Shown: positions 10,901-22,084 of the stretch, piece after piece | Layout: each line of letters begins with the position of its first letter | Position numbering within the stretch: the stretch's first letter is position 1 | Assembly (NCBI GenBank): GCA_004194705.1 | Contig: SADC01001072.1 | Coordinates: 124,001-188,000 of the forward strand | DNA from: Ditylenchus dipsaci | Lineage: Eukaryota > Nematoda > Chromadorea > Rhabditida > Anguinidae | Reading direction: 5' to 3' | DNA length: 64,000 bases | The notes under the pieces: model-generated | What the model saw: the letters and a program-made list of their open reading frames with translations, nothing else | What the model was told of the DNA's origin: nothing | Databases searched by the model: none | Program-made: the position numbers and the translations under genes

Positions 10901-13900
10901 TTGGATGGATTGGTCCAAGTGTATTGATCCAACTGACTGGATTAATTTATCTAGCCCTATATATAACGACAGGGTGACCAAGTCGGATTGGTGAAAACTA
11001 AGACAAAAATTTCAAAAACTAAGATCTTGGGCCGAAAACTAAGAAAATCACAAAAATGACTCGGAAGCGTCTTTTTTATTCAAATTGCACCGCAAACACA
11101 ACAAAAAAATAGCAAGTGAACCGATTGCCGGATTCAAATTTCTTGTGAGCATTACAGGACAACCCTTAGTCAATTTTAGTTCATGGGGTGGAAAACCCGA
11201 TTCATTTAGCGAATGCAAAATTCTGGTGGATATTCGATGTATCCTTTTGGCTGATCACTATCAACACGATCGACGAATCGAAAAATAGCTTTCATGAAAA
11301 TAGAGAGATGCCCCTCTTGGAACGCGAATTTTTCAACGTTCTTTCTTTTTAATGATAGATGACATCTTGGGAACACGATAAACTTGGCCGCAAAAGCGAT
11401 TTCGCCCCTTATGACCCATTTTTGATCTTCAAAGTCAAAAAAACTCGAAATAGGAAGATTTTCAACCCCTAATTGTCAACTGCAAGGGACAAAAGCTCGA
11501 ATTTTTTCGCAGTAATTTTCAAAACTGAATTTTATAGATCCTCCGCCGTTAAAAGAGCTATCGAATGAGCAAAAATTTGATAAATAAAATATCTCCCAGA
11601 AAAAAGAAATAACTGGTGAAGCGGGAATTGGCATGTATTAGCGTTACACACACACACAGCTGACCCAAATACTATATAGAGATACGCCATTTACGGATAA
11701 CGGGAATATTTACGTTGACATTATTCTCTCCAATTTAAAAACTAAGACAAATAAGACAATTTTCAGAAATCTAAGACAATCTAAGATCATTTATTTTCTA
11801 AGATCTGCCTCCCAAATCTAAGTACATTTCTTAGAAACTAAGTACACTTGGTCACCCTGTATAACGATAATATTGACATTCCAACCCAGAATTTTACATT
11901 AATTATTAGTACACGGTGGCGCGAATTTTGGCCGCGATTTGTTTTGCTCATATCTTCTTCCAGTGATCGTGTCTATGCGGTATATTTTTTTTATTTGAAA
12001 GAGGACACTCCGGGCAATCGAATGACATCAAACATGCATAAGAAAACAGATCTTAACAATAAAAACAACAATCTCGTTCAATATTGCGAAAGCCTTCATC
12101 AATGCTTCCTCCTTGGAGATCAATGCATAGTTGGAGAAGCCGACCGTAGCTGTTAATCTCTCGCTGTATCATTTCTAGGGAAATATTAGGGGAAAATGCT
12201 CGGAAAATAATTTCTTCAGTGCATTAAGATCGGCTAGTTGTCTTGGTAAACTTGGTCTTTCACCCAGCCAAATAAAAAGGCACGGAATGAAATCAAGCAA
12301 AGTTTAACACGTAAGCAAAGCACGTTAAAAAACTAACAAATGGCGAATGAGGTATCATCCTATTGCACCAAACGTCTTTTTCATGTGAAAAAGATCTCGC
12401 CAAGACACGATCAATAAAGAAGATGTGAGCAAAACAAATCCCGGCGAAAATTTGCGCCACCCTGTACATTTTATGTTGTTATGAAATCCGAATAAACTTG
12501 TTGATGTTCGTCAAAATTTTATCACCCGGGAGGAGGCTCAAAAAATTTAGCCCCCCTTCTAATTTAGCCCCCTCTAAATCGGATCCAAAAGTTCAGCTCC
12601 CGGGGCTAAATTAGAGGAAATACGGTAATATACGCGACCATCTAATAATGTGCACAGCTGCATATTTTAAAGGCCGGACCAAAAATGTATTCCTCGATCC
12701 TCTCGCCATAATTATAAAAATTGACGTGTTCACACCAAATCAACTTGGCTACCATGATCAACACATGAAACAAGCATCTCATTTAAAAGTAAAAATTTTT
12801 TCAAATGAAGTATGATTTAGTCATTTGTCGCTAAAAGTAACGTGTTTTCAGTGCTTGCTTCACAAAAAAACTTTGAGGTCAATTCAGTCTTTTTAATTGT
12901 TGAGCACATTTTAGAAAGCAATTTTTCATTTTTTGCGTAAAAAATTCAGAATCACCGTTTTTTTCTAATAGCTCACCCTACTCTATTAACTCGCCCTCCC
13001 CTCAACTTTGAAGATATATATTTCGACCTATAGTGAATACTTTGCAAATCTGTTTATTGTGTTCACTCAACTCTCACGAGCTCTGGAGATTCCGTTTTTT
13101 ATATGTTAGATGAGTACCCTCAAAATTTTCCGATTTTTGAGTGGTTGGAAAATAACTCACCCGGGTGAGCTATTAGAGAAAAACCGGTATAGTTGCACTG
13201 AAACAATTTTTTTGAAGCTAGGAACAATGAGACTAGGGTAGTGCTTGGCCGGGTACCTCGACCGGTTCGGATACCCGAGTTTTTCGGCGAAATTATCCAG
13301 ACCGTATACCCGGGTTTGAAAAATCCGGAAACCGGATACCCGGGTATTTTGTGTGATTTATTCGCCTGCTTACTGAACAATAAATTTGTTAAGAATGCCA
13401 TATATTTTTAATTAATACCCGGGAACCGGGCGGGTACCCGCCCACAGAAGCGTAGCCAGAAAAATATGATGGGGGGGGGAGGCTAAAGCCATCTGAGAGG
13501 TCATTTTCCCTACACCGTTTTCGAGTTTATAGTTTTTTAATTTACGAAATTTTTTTGAAAAATTTGACAGCCCCCCCCCTGGCTACGCCCATGACTGCCC
13601 GTAACAAATACTACCCACCCGAATTTTCCAAGCCCGGTTCTCTCTTCTTCTTCTCCCGGGTCCGGAAAAACCCGGGAGCCCAAGAATCAGGTTGGCCCAA
13701 ATTACCCGCCCGAGAACTACCCTAAATAAGATTACAAAAATTTTTGAATAGAAAATTGGATCCTGATGGGAAAGAGCACTAATCAATTAACTTTCGTGAC
13801 GATAAGGGGCACATGTCACTCCCGGGTATTTCATTTTTCACCATGTATATCAAAGAAGATTTAAAAAATCAAAAAGTTGATCTAAAGAATGTTTCTATGT

Positions 13901-14416
13901 CAAATCAATTGTTTCCCTAAAAACAAGGATACCTACATTTCATATCAACCAATCCTGCTGGAGTGACTCCTCAAACCAAAAAATAACAATACATTTAGAG
14001 AACTCCAAATCCATCTAATTCCCACCTCCATCACCCCAAGTAGTGCCAAATACTTCTCCACTGGTGTAGCCTCTGGCTTTCAAGGCCACCACAATACCCT
14101 AAATCAAAAATAAATATGCTCACAAACTTCAAATTACATTGAATCTGGAGATTTTGTTGGTAATTCCATGGACGATGACCACAGATTGGTGTGGGGCTGC
14201 CATGGCTTCTTCGGGTTGTTTGCCACCCAGACTGGCATCCGCACCTAGATCTCGTCTCTCCAGCTGGTTGACTATAGCCAAACCATACTTATTGTGCAAA
14301 AAGGCACGGAAGTCATTGCTGAACTCTGCTCTGACCATAAACACCAGTATAGAGACGCTGATCCAGGTGAGAAACCACACATTGGGATGATCCAACTTAG
14401 ATAAGCCAGCACACAA
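7911..14416 (-). CDS. Secreted class-2 lipase (nematode LIPS-like)
   Basis: Four exons can be joined on the minus strand: ~14416-14138, 14098-14026, 10535-10137 and 8033-7911. Exon 1 encodes a hydrophobic, signal-like segment followed by EFSNDF..., LERRDLGADASLGGK and VVIVHGITNK. Exon 2 gives ALKARGYTSGEVFGTTWGD. Exon 3 gives AYVKQVRSMI, the nucleophile elbow VVAYSMGSPIARKAI and FSLFSTGDEKVG (likely acid residue). Exon 4 gives KKTGLSHDDVM with the catalytic His. This order is that of Lipase class 2 proteins, which hydrolyse triacylglycerols outside the cell. The first ATG is unresolved. One-base frame breaks lie near 10295 and 8004. Introns 2 and 3 are swollen by transposons. AATAAA follows the stop. 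Confidence 0.8.
8226..8348. mobile_element. Small foldback element
   Basis: AGTGCACCCCCTCCCCAAAG at the left is the inverse of CTTTGGGGGAGGGAGAGTGC at the right, enclosing about 80 bp. No target duplication was determined. The flanking 8080-8700 stretch holds AT-rich non-coding sequence, including a partial, diverged copy of the recurrent hairpin repeat (8580-8690). Confidence 0.55.
9318..9612. repeat. Direct duplication of a ~145-bp unit
   Basis: The unit containing CCCTCCAAATTGGTGATGG, GGAACCCTCAA and TTTTTAAGCACAAA occurs twice head to tail (about 9318-9468 and 9469-9612) with ~85% identity by eye. It lies in lipase intron 3. Upstream (8990-9200) is a cryptically repetitive GGTAGTA-rich tract. 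Confidence 0.65.
9750..10050. repeat. Arm of a long inverted repeat (right copy)
   Basis: Its reverse complement follows the left arm (5226-5326 plus 7306-7660) through the landmarks GGGCCTGCAGGCGCC, TAGTTCGGGTAGATTTATC, GATGATCCACCCTAC, the CCTATCCTCG array and ACTATAACGTACACCTG. The copies have diverged by substitutions and small indels. Confidence 0.65.
10653..12627. mobile_element. TA-flanked pogo-like element in lipase intron 2
   Basis: The left end TACCGTATTTCCTGTAATTT and right end AAATTAGAGGAAATACGGTA are inverted. The internal word TAATTTAGCCCC is repeated two to three times at each end. A complete hAT-like element (10970-11859) is nested inside. The remaining internal sequence carries no recognisable transposase. 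Confidence 0.75.
10970..11859. mobile_element. Non-autonomous hAT-like element, 8-bp TSD TATAACGA
   Basis: The ends CAGGGTGACCAAGT and ACTTGGTCACCCTG form perfect 14-bp inverted repeats of hAT type. They are flanked by an exact 8-bp duplication, TATAACGA, at 10962-10969 and 11860-11867. The word AACTAAGA recurs near both ends. The interior (11330-11700) resembles the segment just upstream of PLAA at 38555-38690. No transposase was found. Confidence 0.85.
13228..13732. mobile_element. GGGTA-rich TIR element with a nested CGTAGCC element
   Basis: The ends GGGTAGTGCTTGGCCGGGTA and TACCCGCCCGAGAACTACCC are imperfect inverted repeats, and the interior repeats the word CGGGTACCC. Nested at 13447-13598 is a foldback with ends AGCGTAGCCAG and CTGGCTACGCC and a G/C run, a type common in animal genomes. 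Confidence 0.6.
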
Positions 14417-14980
14417 ATTGAGAAATAGTAGCTAGCTAGATCGCAGACCAATCGATCAGTGCAGATGATCCATGGAACAACAACAAGCCTGTGGTGCAAG
14501 CAAGAAGAACAGTATTGAATAACCGGCTTTTTATTGGAGAGGAAGAATATCTTCTCGATTGGGGGAAGGGTGACTAATTTATATCTCGAATTTGGTGGTT
14601 GAGTAATTGCTAAAGGCGCTTCCAATTAAGTGCTCTTGAAAAAATTCGGCCCCGTAGTGAATTTGACACTTTTTATATGCATGGTGGGGGCTAGAGAAAA
14701 CTCACCAAAATTAAAATTTTCCAAATCACACTTTTTCAGAACGAAAATTTCCAAATTGAAATTTGCTAGCGTAGGTTTTGCCTAAAATAAATAGGGTAGC
14801 AATTTAGCGCTGATAAAACTTTTTCAGATTGAACCTAAATATAATGTTGGTAAATTGTGATTGGCAAATTTCGTTTTAAAAATTTCGTCTTTGTTGAGTT
14901 TTTCTTATCGATGGGGGCAGTGGCGTGTCCGGCGGTGGCCCCTTCCCGTCAAGAAAGCTTATTTATCGGTGCCTTGCACC

Positions 14981-15136
14981 CAGAGGCATAGCCAAAAAAT
15001 TTTGAAGGGGGGGGTGTGTATGAGAGGTCATTTTACCTACACCGTTTCCGAGTTTTATAGTGTTTTTAGTTAACAATCTTTTTGGAATAACCTGACGGGG
15101 GCTATAGCCCTCTCAGCCCCCCCTCTGCCTACGCCC
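14981..15136. mobile_element. CGTAGCC-type foldback element, second copy
   Basis: AGAGGCATAGCCAAAAAATT with a G-run, the internal GAGAGGTCATTTTACCTACACCG, and a C-run followed by CTGCCTACGCCC match the nested copy at 13447-13598 in order and orientation. Confidence 0.65.
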
Positions 15137-15144
15137 ATGGCTAC

Positions 15145-17107
15145 ACCACCTTAGCAACCGATTTTTCGGATTTTTGTAGTCTTATTCTCACTGCTTTCTT
15201 TATTCTCACTGGTTTCAAAAAAATTGCTGCCGGCAACAGTGCAACTATACCTCTGAACATTTTTTAGCAAAAATTAGCAATCGCCTCCTGAAAAGTGCTC
15301 AACAATGAACAAGGACTTTATCGGCCTGAAAAGTTTTGGTGAAACAAAGACTAGAAAAAATTTCGAATTGGCAATCGAGAAGCAGCTTTAGTATGTTTTT
15401 AGAATTTTAGATAGATATAGATCAGTCTGTAGAAATGGCCCAAGTTTGGCTTCCCCTTCACCGACTGTGTTTGATTGGAGGGCTGCAGAGAAATGGTTTA
15501 CCATCCTCTTTGCAACTACAAACACAGCTCGGTAGAACAGGGTAGGCAAACTAATTTGCGTCAATAATTTAGCAGTAGAATGAATAAATTTGTGTGTGCC
15601 TGATAATAAGTATAATTGTGAACATCAGAATGGTTTCCAAGTTCGAAATTAAATAAATCCAAAGTTCAAATAAAAAAATAGATAACGTATTTGCTTTAAT
15701 AAGGCGGCCGGTCGCCTTATTTTTGGATGCCCGAAAATTGGAAAATTTTGAGGTCGATCTCAAGATTTTTGTGTGAAGAGCCGAAATCTAAAAAGTAGAA
15801 TCGGCAGAATGCGTGGTATTTAATAAAATGCAATAAACAGCCTTGCAAAAAAATTCTCTGGGCTGAGATATAGGTCCTCGAAGTAGAGGGGCCGCTTAAT
15901 TAGAGGAAATACAATAGCATACGTCCTCTGACATTTCCTCTAGTCAATAACGACAAAATGCATCCAAAATTCCTATTTCCATTCATCCTTTCAGTTTGAC
16001 GTTACTTGCCAGACTGTACCATCATTGCTATTCCATTTCTTGATGTTTCTATGGTATCAACTTTGGAAAAAAATTACGCAAAAGACCCTTACGTCTAGAA
16101 AGTTTTCTCATATAGCCGAGGCCATGAGTATTAATTGAGATTTCTAAACTAGAGTGAAACCTCGTTAAGCGACAATCCCGGGGTGGAAGCGCAGTATGGC
16201 TGTGTAGTGAGATAGTTCTTATCAAGCTACGGCTGTGTTTTCAAACATCATTTTTCTCATAGCAAGTATTCAGCAAACTTCACAAATGAATTTTGCGAAG
16301 CAAATACACGTAATTTTATAAACACAATCCAAAAATGTATTTCCGTACACCTAAAAACCCACTTTTCCAGCGAAAAGTATTTCATACCATTCCTAAGCAA
16401 ACCACTAAAATGAAAAAAAAGAAATAGGATCCAATCAAGTTTTCCTTCATTTCGCTTTTAAACGAAGAGGGAAATCTGCGGTTGAGTCAAAAAGAAGTGA
16501 AGCATAGTCGCCGCCCAAATGAGGCAAAGAATAAATCAGTTGGTTGAACACCTTGCATACACACATTAATCAAGGACATTTTCTGAACAAAAAACCACCA
16601 AAATGGTTTCGGCGACATGTTCTGCTACCACCAGAAAACCAGGCAATCAATAAAAAAAGTCAGACAACATTTGGATCTAGTTACAGCTTTATTATGGTAG
16701 CACATGTCCATAGGAATCCCATAAAACTGGAGGGGGATGTTGTGTATGAGCGGCAGTGAGAAAGGGGGGAGGGGAAATTGTGTTGTCACACAAAATCTTT
16801 ATAAACGACATCGCCGAAAAGACATTTTGGAGCAAGGAGGTATACAACAACACCACACAAACATAATAAATCTGTGCTGCTGCTACAGCAGGGCCAAAGA
16901 AAGAGCGACACAGGAGGAACAACACTTTTTACGATCCTCAGCCGCAAAAGATCTTAGAAAGGTGTGAAATGAAGCCCAGCAAAAATTGTTTGCTGGTCTT
17001 TTACAAAAGTTGTTTTTTGCGAGAGAAAAAATTTGGCTAAATTTTTTTGTAAAAAAAATAATGGTCAAGATATTTTTGTCACCAATTTGTTGACTGCACT
17101 AATAGGG
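15145..17107. other. No confident gene
   Basis: This is AT-rich sequence without a supported gene. A half-site resembling pogo-like ends (GTGAAACCTCGTTAAGCGAC, 16152) and a partial AATTAGAGGAAATAC end (15897) suggest decayed elements. A short frame at 15305-15391 (MNKDFIGLKSFGETKTRKNF) and a possible exon after TTTCAG near 15992 were seen but match nothing recognised. Confidence 0.5.
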
Positions 17108-17655
17108 GTATTATTTACAAAGGAACCTCGCGAACTTGTTATTCACTCGTAAATTAGAGTTTGGTCTCATTAGATAGCCATTACATATGCGACTTTCAAT
17201 CAAATTAGTTGAGATCTCGTGCCCATATGCCGAAAAGTTGGGATGAGAAGCCTAGTAAAGAATTAAAAAACCACAGGGGGAATCAAGGCATTTTGAATTT
17301 CAAAAGGGACTTACTGGGTCACAGGTTCAAATACTATTGGGTGCACACCTTGTTCTTTTTTGCTCTTCCTGCTCTAATAATTTTGTTATATAGCTTAGAG
17401 GCTGATGATCATTTTGACCCCCAACCTTCTGAATAAAAGTGGGTAAAAATAGGATGTGCACCAGTAGTATTCGAACCTGTCACCTAGTTATAAAGCACCT
17501 TGTGGTTTTTCAATTATTTACTAGGCTTCTCATCCTAACTTTTTGGCCTATGGCACGAAATATCAACGAATTTGATTGAAAGTCGCATACTGGCTATTCA
17601 ATGAGACCAAACTCCAATTGACGAGTGAAAAACAAGTTCGCGAGGTTCCCTTGTT
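17108..17655. mobile_element. Inverted-repeat element with B-box-like motifs in both arms
   Basis: The ~170-bp arms (AACCTCGCGAACTTGTT... and its inverse at 17630-17655) are clearly inverted. Each arm carries a tRNA T-arm-like motif: CACAGGTTCAAATACTATTG at ~17321 and its inverse, GTAGTATTCGAACCTGTCAC, at ~17464. The motif resembles a pol III B box, but a full tRNA fold is not evident. Confidence 0.6.
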
Positions 17656-17704
17656 AGTAGGGCTAACTGGGCTTAAAAATATCGACCCAAGACAATTTAA
17701 CATA

Positions 17705-17955
17705 CCGTATTTCCTCTAATAAGCGCCCCCGCTCTAATAAGCGCCCCTCTCGACTTTGAGGGTCTGGATCTCAGTGTAGAAGCAATATTTTACAAAGCTG
17801 TTTGATACGTTTTCTTAACTCCCACGAGCTCTACCGATTTCACTTTTTAGATTTTGGTTGAGCGCCCAAAAATCTCGAAATCGAATTCCAAATTTTCCGA
17901 TTTTTGGGGGTTTGAAAAATAAGCGCCCGGGGCGCTTATTAGAGGAAATACGGTA
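17705..17955. mobile_element. TA-flanked pogo-like MITE (AATAAGCGCCC word)
   Basis: The ends TACCGTATTTCCTCTAATAA and TTATTAGAGGAAATACGGTA are inverted. The word AATAAGCGCCC occurs twice at the left and once, inverted, at the right. The interior is AT-rich and non-coding. Confidence 0.8.
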
Positions 17956-18295
17956 TGCAATTCGTCTATTTTTTTTAATTTTCTAAAAATCCCTTATTTA
18001 GACTAATTATGCGTTGGAGGAGGGATGTAATAGAATTCGTCCTCAGTGAGTAGGTAAATTTGCGATCTGAGTGTCAAATGTGTTTCAATAGACGGGCAAG
18101 TCTAAAAAATGATTTTATCTACACTCAAAATTTTCAATAGTCTGACAAAAAACGAAATTTCACAATCTTATTACCGACTTCCGGCTTTGACATGCAACTT
18201 CTCACATTCATTAGAGCCGAGCTATAATAGACAGGCACAACGCGAGGTGGATTAAAAATAGACGCGCATGTGACACGCAGAGCAACTGGCTACAC

Positions 18296-18462
18296 ATTAT
18301 GACTGGGCACAACGCTCAGGTAAGCTTTTTTTAGAAATTTTAGTGATTTTGTTACTATTCATCTTGTGCTTGTGCTTAACATAGTTGCACGAGCACTGGC
18401 GCTGGCCATTTTCACCACCGGCGCTACTGCCATCGCTCCCGTGGCGCTGCCCGGCTCTTAGG
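18296..18462 (+). other. Possible small two-exon gene
   Basis: ATGACTGGGCACAACGCTCAG is followed by a perfect CAG|GTAAGC donor. An acceptor (TTAACATAG) leads into a GC-rich block that contrasts with its surroundings. In the spliced frame the second block reads LHEHWRWPFSPPALLPSLPW; another frame reads ARALALAIFTTGATAIAPVA to a stop. TATAATA lies ~75 bases upstream. No family was recognised, and the frame is ambiguous. Confidence 0.25.
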
Positions 18463-19144
18463 ATTTTTTTTAACCTTTATGTCAACCTGATCGCTAATAA
18501 CTATGAGTGCCGGGGGTAAGATTTACAAAAAGTTGGGCATCCGGAACACAGCACCGGCGCTATCCTGGTATTTTGGTGCACCGAAAATTTTTAGGCCATT
18601 TTACCTACACCGTTTTTTCAACTTTTCGATGCTATTTTATCTACACCGTTTTGAAAAAAAATGTGAAGTACTCGAGGACGTGAAAGTTGATATCTAGGGA
18701 TTTGATTGAAGGAACAAAAAAAAAGTAACTTTATTCAAAATCCTAAATCTCTACTTTTTTTAAAATTAATTCAACAGTGTTTGATAGCTTATTAGGAAGC
18801 TGAGATCCTGGGCTATACGATACTGAAAAAATTGTTAAAAAATCAAAATCAAAAACTTTGTCATTTTTATGTTTCAAGTTTTTTCGTGGCATATTTCAGT
18901 TTTTTGGTGGCATTTTTCAGGTTTTTAGCAAACCAATGAGTTATAATTTTTGTCCGATTGAAACGATGATTTTTGAGCTATGCTTTGCCCTCAAATTTTT
19001 CTTCCGTTTTTTAATAGGCATCAGATAAAATGACATTTTAGCTAAAAAGACAAATCTTCTTAAGAGCATAATGCAAACCCCTATTACTTCAAAGAAGCTT
19101 AATTTATCTGTGATTGTTTTTTTCGCCAAATGATTTCAGACTTT

Positions 19145-19440
19145 TTTCAAGAGTATTGTTTAGTTCCACTTCTAGCTGTTCTCTGCCGACTAACCAACTC
19201 ATTTTTTGTAGCTGCTTCTAAGCAATGGAACAGAAGCATTGTCTGGGTGTTAGCAAGCTGCAGAAATTCAGCTTCTTCCTTGGAACATTGGAACGAAAGT
19301 GAAAAGGGGGAAGGCTGGATGATGCCCTGAAGCAAACTAGTGCATAACAATTACTACCACTCCCTCCTTTATTGGGACCACCTATTCCAGGTGCACACAC
19401 TGGGACCAATAAATTAGTGGGTGTTTCTGCTATTATCAAT
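19145..19440 (-). other. Coding-like block of uncertain strand
   Basis: Open frames exist on both strands over this non-repetitive stretch. On the minus strand one frame ends EFLQLANTQTMLLFHC...TKQYS-stop. A second, overlapping frame reads LLVPVCAPGIGGPNKGG. Neither was recognised. It could be a terminal exon of an unidentified gene, but the evidence is weak. Confidence 0.2.
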
Positions 19441-19604
19441 AAAACAGAAGAATGATGATGACTTCAGTGGGCACAGGGAACAACTTGTGTTCAGGTTGGT
19501 GTCATACAATTCTCTCCTCCTATATTTTCTTGATTATTTTAATTTTAATCAATCTTGTGGAGTGGATTATCGCCTTCTAACAAAGGGATTTTATTCAAAT
19601 TTTA

Positions 19605-19616
19605 GAGTTCTTGAAA
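19605..19616 (+). promoter_or_regulatory. 3' splice-site motif just before the ShKT start codon
   Basis: A pyrimidine-rich AAATTTTAG ends 11 bases before the ATG at 19617 with no upstream exon in evidence. Similar arrangements precede the ATGs at 278 and 38734. This fits a spliced-leader acceptor but is not proof of one. Confidence 0.35.
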
Positions 19617-21499
19617 ATGCACATTCTCTGTTCACTTCTAATAATCTGTTTGTATGTTGGAATAGCCTACACAGGTATGTGTATGTACAGTCAAACCTCT
19701 TTAACCGGCACCACAAAAGTTCGTTCCAGCCTTGGGTCGACACTTTTCTTAACCTAATTTTTGAAAGCTTTTAGCAGTTCTGTTTCGACAGTCTGGTCGG
19801 AAATATCGTGAGGATTCCGATTTTGCCGATCGTTTTTTTTAAATCCTGCGATTTCATCATTAAAAAAGCAAAACCTCTTTAAACCGGCACCCCATTTCGA
19901 AATAGGGTGCCGATTTAAAGAGGTTTGACTGTATACACTTAATTGTTTGGAAAATGTTTTGTCATTATTTTTGGCTCATTTCAATCTTGTGGCCCGAAAT
20001 TTTCGGCCACTTTCAAATGCGATTTTCAAAATCTGTGAAGTTAGAACTTCACAAGTTGTTCGTGTATATCACGTCAAAAACACGATTGCGGTCTTGGTCT
20101 GATGATCTTTGGGTGGACAAGGCCCTAACCTTAGTGGATTTTTTTTTTTAATTTTTTTATGGGCATACCTGAATTTCGCAGTAAAAAGTCTTAATTTTGC
20201 AGCAAAATATCATAATTTTGCAGCAAATTTTTGTTTTACCATTTTCTTTTAAATTTTGCCATTTTTTAGGTGATAACACCATCCTGTGGCCCCGCGATTC
20301 TAGTTTCTAGCAAGGTATAGATCAGTGGAAGATCTCTGCAAAATGTACCTCAAAAAGGTAAAAGTATGAACCAAATAAAAAAAATTGGTTTATACTTTTA
20401 CCTTTTTGTAATTTTCTATAAATCTCCCACTGATCTATACCTTGCTAGAAACTAGAATCGCGGGGCTACATGATACTGTTCTCACCTAAAAAATGGCAAA
20501 AATCTAAAACAAAAAGGCAAAACAAAAATTTGCTGCAAATTCAGGTATGCCCTTTTTATTTACTTTTTATTTCCAATTTGTTATCATTTTTTATGCTTTT
20601 CAGTATCTAAAATGTAGTTATGAATTTAAATCACAAACCATAATTTTAATAGATTCTCGATAGCCTAGATATCATGCCTTACCGTAAAACCTCTATTAAT
20701 AGACCCGGGTCTATTATTTTTCAACCCCCTCCGAGGGGGTCTATTATTAGAGGGGGTTTATTAATAGAGGGGGTCTATTATTTTCCAATCCTTCGAAAAT
20801 CGAGAAAATTTAAAGTCGATCTCAAAATTTTGGGTGAAAATGAAAAACCTAAAAAGTGGAATCAATAGAGCTCGTGAGAGTTAAGAAAACGTGAAAAACA
20901 GATTTGCAAAATATTTACTCTGCGCCGAATTACAGACCCTCAAAGTTGAGGGGGGTCTATTATTTTCAAACACCCCCTAGGGGGGTCTATTATTAAAGGG
21001 GGGGGTCTATTAATAGAGGGGGGTCTATTAATAGAGGTTTTACGGTAACTAGTGTAGTCACAATTCGAAATCTTGGCACTTCGACTGGCACCAAGTGTCT
21101 TTTACAAAAGGTTTGCTCTGGGATTTGGATTCATGATTAAATTTTAGCTACTGGATAAATCCGAAAAAATCTCTCAAAGAGGTACTAAAAATAAAAAATT
21201 TAAAAAAAAGACGTAGCTAGCTGTCCATACACTTGATTCCTATTTAGACGAAGACTGTAAGGACTTGGATTCGAATTGTGGTGACTGGATTGCCGCAGAC
21301 CAAAGCTGTGTGGCAGCACTGGCTATATTGAAAAGTATATTTACGTTCTTATGTTTATTCCTCATCAACTATTTTTCAGAGTTGTAGGCGAGCATGTGGG
21401 GTATGTAGGTATCTGCCGAAAAGTAAGTTTAGATCAAAATTAATCGCACCCAGCCCAAATCCTCTAACACATTTCCCCCTAACTCCTGCCGGAAAATAA
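19617..21499 (+). CDS. Small secreted ShKT-type six-cysteine protein
   Basis: Three exons: 19617-19674, 21248-21334 and 21380-21499. Exon 1 is a signal peptide (MHILCSLLIICLYVGIAYT) and splices in phase into DEDCKDLDSNCGDWIAAD. Exon 3 supplies CRRACGVC and a basic/proline tail before TAA. Cysteine spacing across the domain is C-x6-C-x9-C-x9-C-x3-C-x2-C, the ShKT layout. In animals this domain occurs in many secreted enzymes and small proteins, especially in nematodes, so no toxic role is implied. Exon 2 appears one base too long at an AAAA run before its GTATAT donor. Intron 1 holds three foldback elements. AATAAA follows the stop. Confidence 0.7.
19686..19936. mobile_element. Pogo-like MITE in ShKT intron 1
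   Basis: The ends TACAGTCAAACCTCTTTAAC and AAAGAGGTTTGACTGTA are inverted. The interior carries TTCGTTCCAGCCTTGGGTCG and GATTTTGCCGATCGTTTTT, shared with the element at 25434-25866. Confidence 0.75.
20150..20550. mobile_element. Foldback element around a TAGCCCCGCGATTCTAG core
   Basis: A near-perfect palindrome: CCGCGATTCTAGTTTCTAGC at ~20294 is mirrored at ~20447, with outer arms CATACCTGAATTT and AAATTCAGGTATG. The centre lies in a TTTTACCTTTTTG/GGTTTATACTTT stretch. It belongs to the group of foldbacks sharing a (T)GTAGCCC..GATTCTAG core motif. Confidence 0.7.
20680..21047. mobile_element. TA-flanked pogo-like MITE (TCTATTAATAGA word)
   Basis: The ends TACCGTAAAACCTCTATTAA and TTAATAGAGGTTTTACGGTA are inverted. 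The word GGGTCTATTATT(T) recurs three times on each side. Confidence 0.85.
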
Positions 21500-21788
21500 A
21501 AATGAATAATAAAAAAAATATTCTTGATATTGACCTTTCCTAGCCCTCCATAAATTTTTTTTAGATCAAAAGTTATGAAAGTCATTACCGTATTTTCTCT
21601 AATATAAAATTTTCATATTTTTTCAAAAAGTTTTTGATCTCTGTAAAAAGTAGCTGGTAGGATTCGAAAATTTACTAAGCAATTTTTACAGAGCTGAAAA
21701 TATCCAAAAACGCGAATCTTTAAGATCACTTGGAGTTTGAAAAAGTAGCAGGCTTTTAATACGAGACCCGGGTCTGTTATTGCAGAAA

Positions 21789-22070
21789 TGTGGTACAGTC
21801 AACCTGCATAACAAGTCAAACCTGGGGTCCAGCATTGGGTGTTATCAAGGTTTGACTATATCCTAAAGTTTTATTGTAAAGTGACTTTAAAATTGTTTTA
21901 CAACAAAAGACTCATAAACCAAAATAACCCCACCAATATGCCTAAGATACAACAATGCGATCCACAAGTTCAGGGGTTGGTCCAATAAGGCCCGTCGGAA
22001 GGCATTTTATGTCCCACACCCAGGGGATAAATTCTTGGTCACACACATATTTGTGTCAATTATGAATAAA
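21789..22070. other. Unassigned stretch between ShKT and nitrobindin genes
   Basis: A short pogo-like remnant (TACAGTCAACCTGCATAAC to AAGGTTTGACTATA, 21793-21859) is followed by non-repetitive DNA at 21930-22070. That DNA is open on both strands (plus: KARRKAFYVPHPGDKF; minus: IKCLPTGLIGPTPELVDRIV). It may hold an exon, but neither frame was recognised. Confidence 0.3.
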
Positions 22071-22084
22071 AATTATAGAATTTG

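Noticed and set aside
11848..12156. 102-codon ORF inside the lipase intron
   Set aside because: It starts in the hAT end and target duplication and continues in pogo-like element DNA. No motif was recognised.
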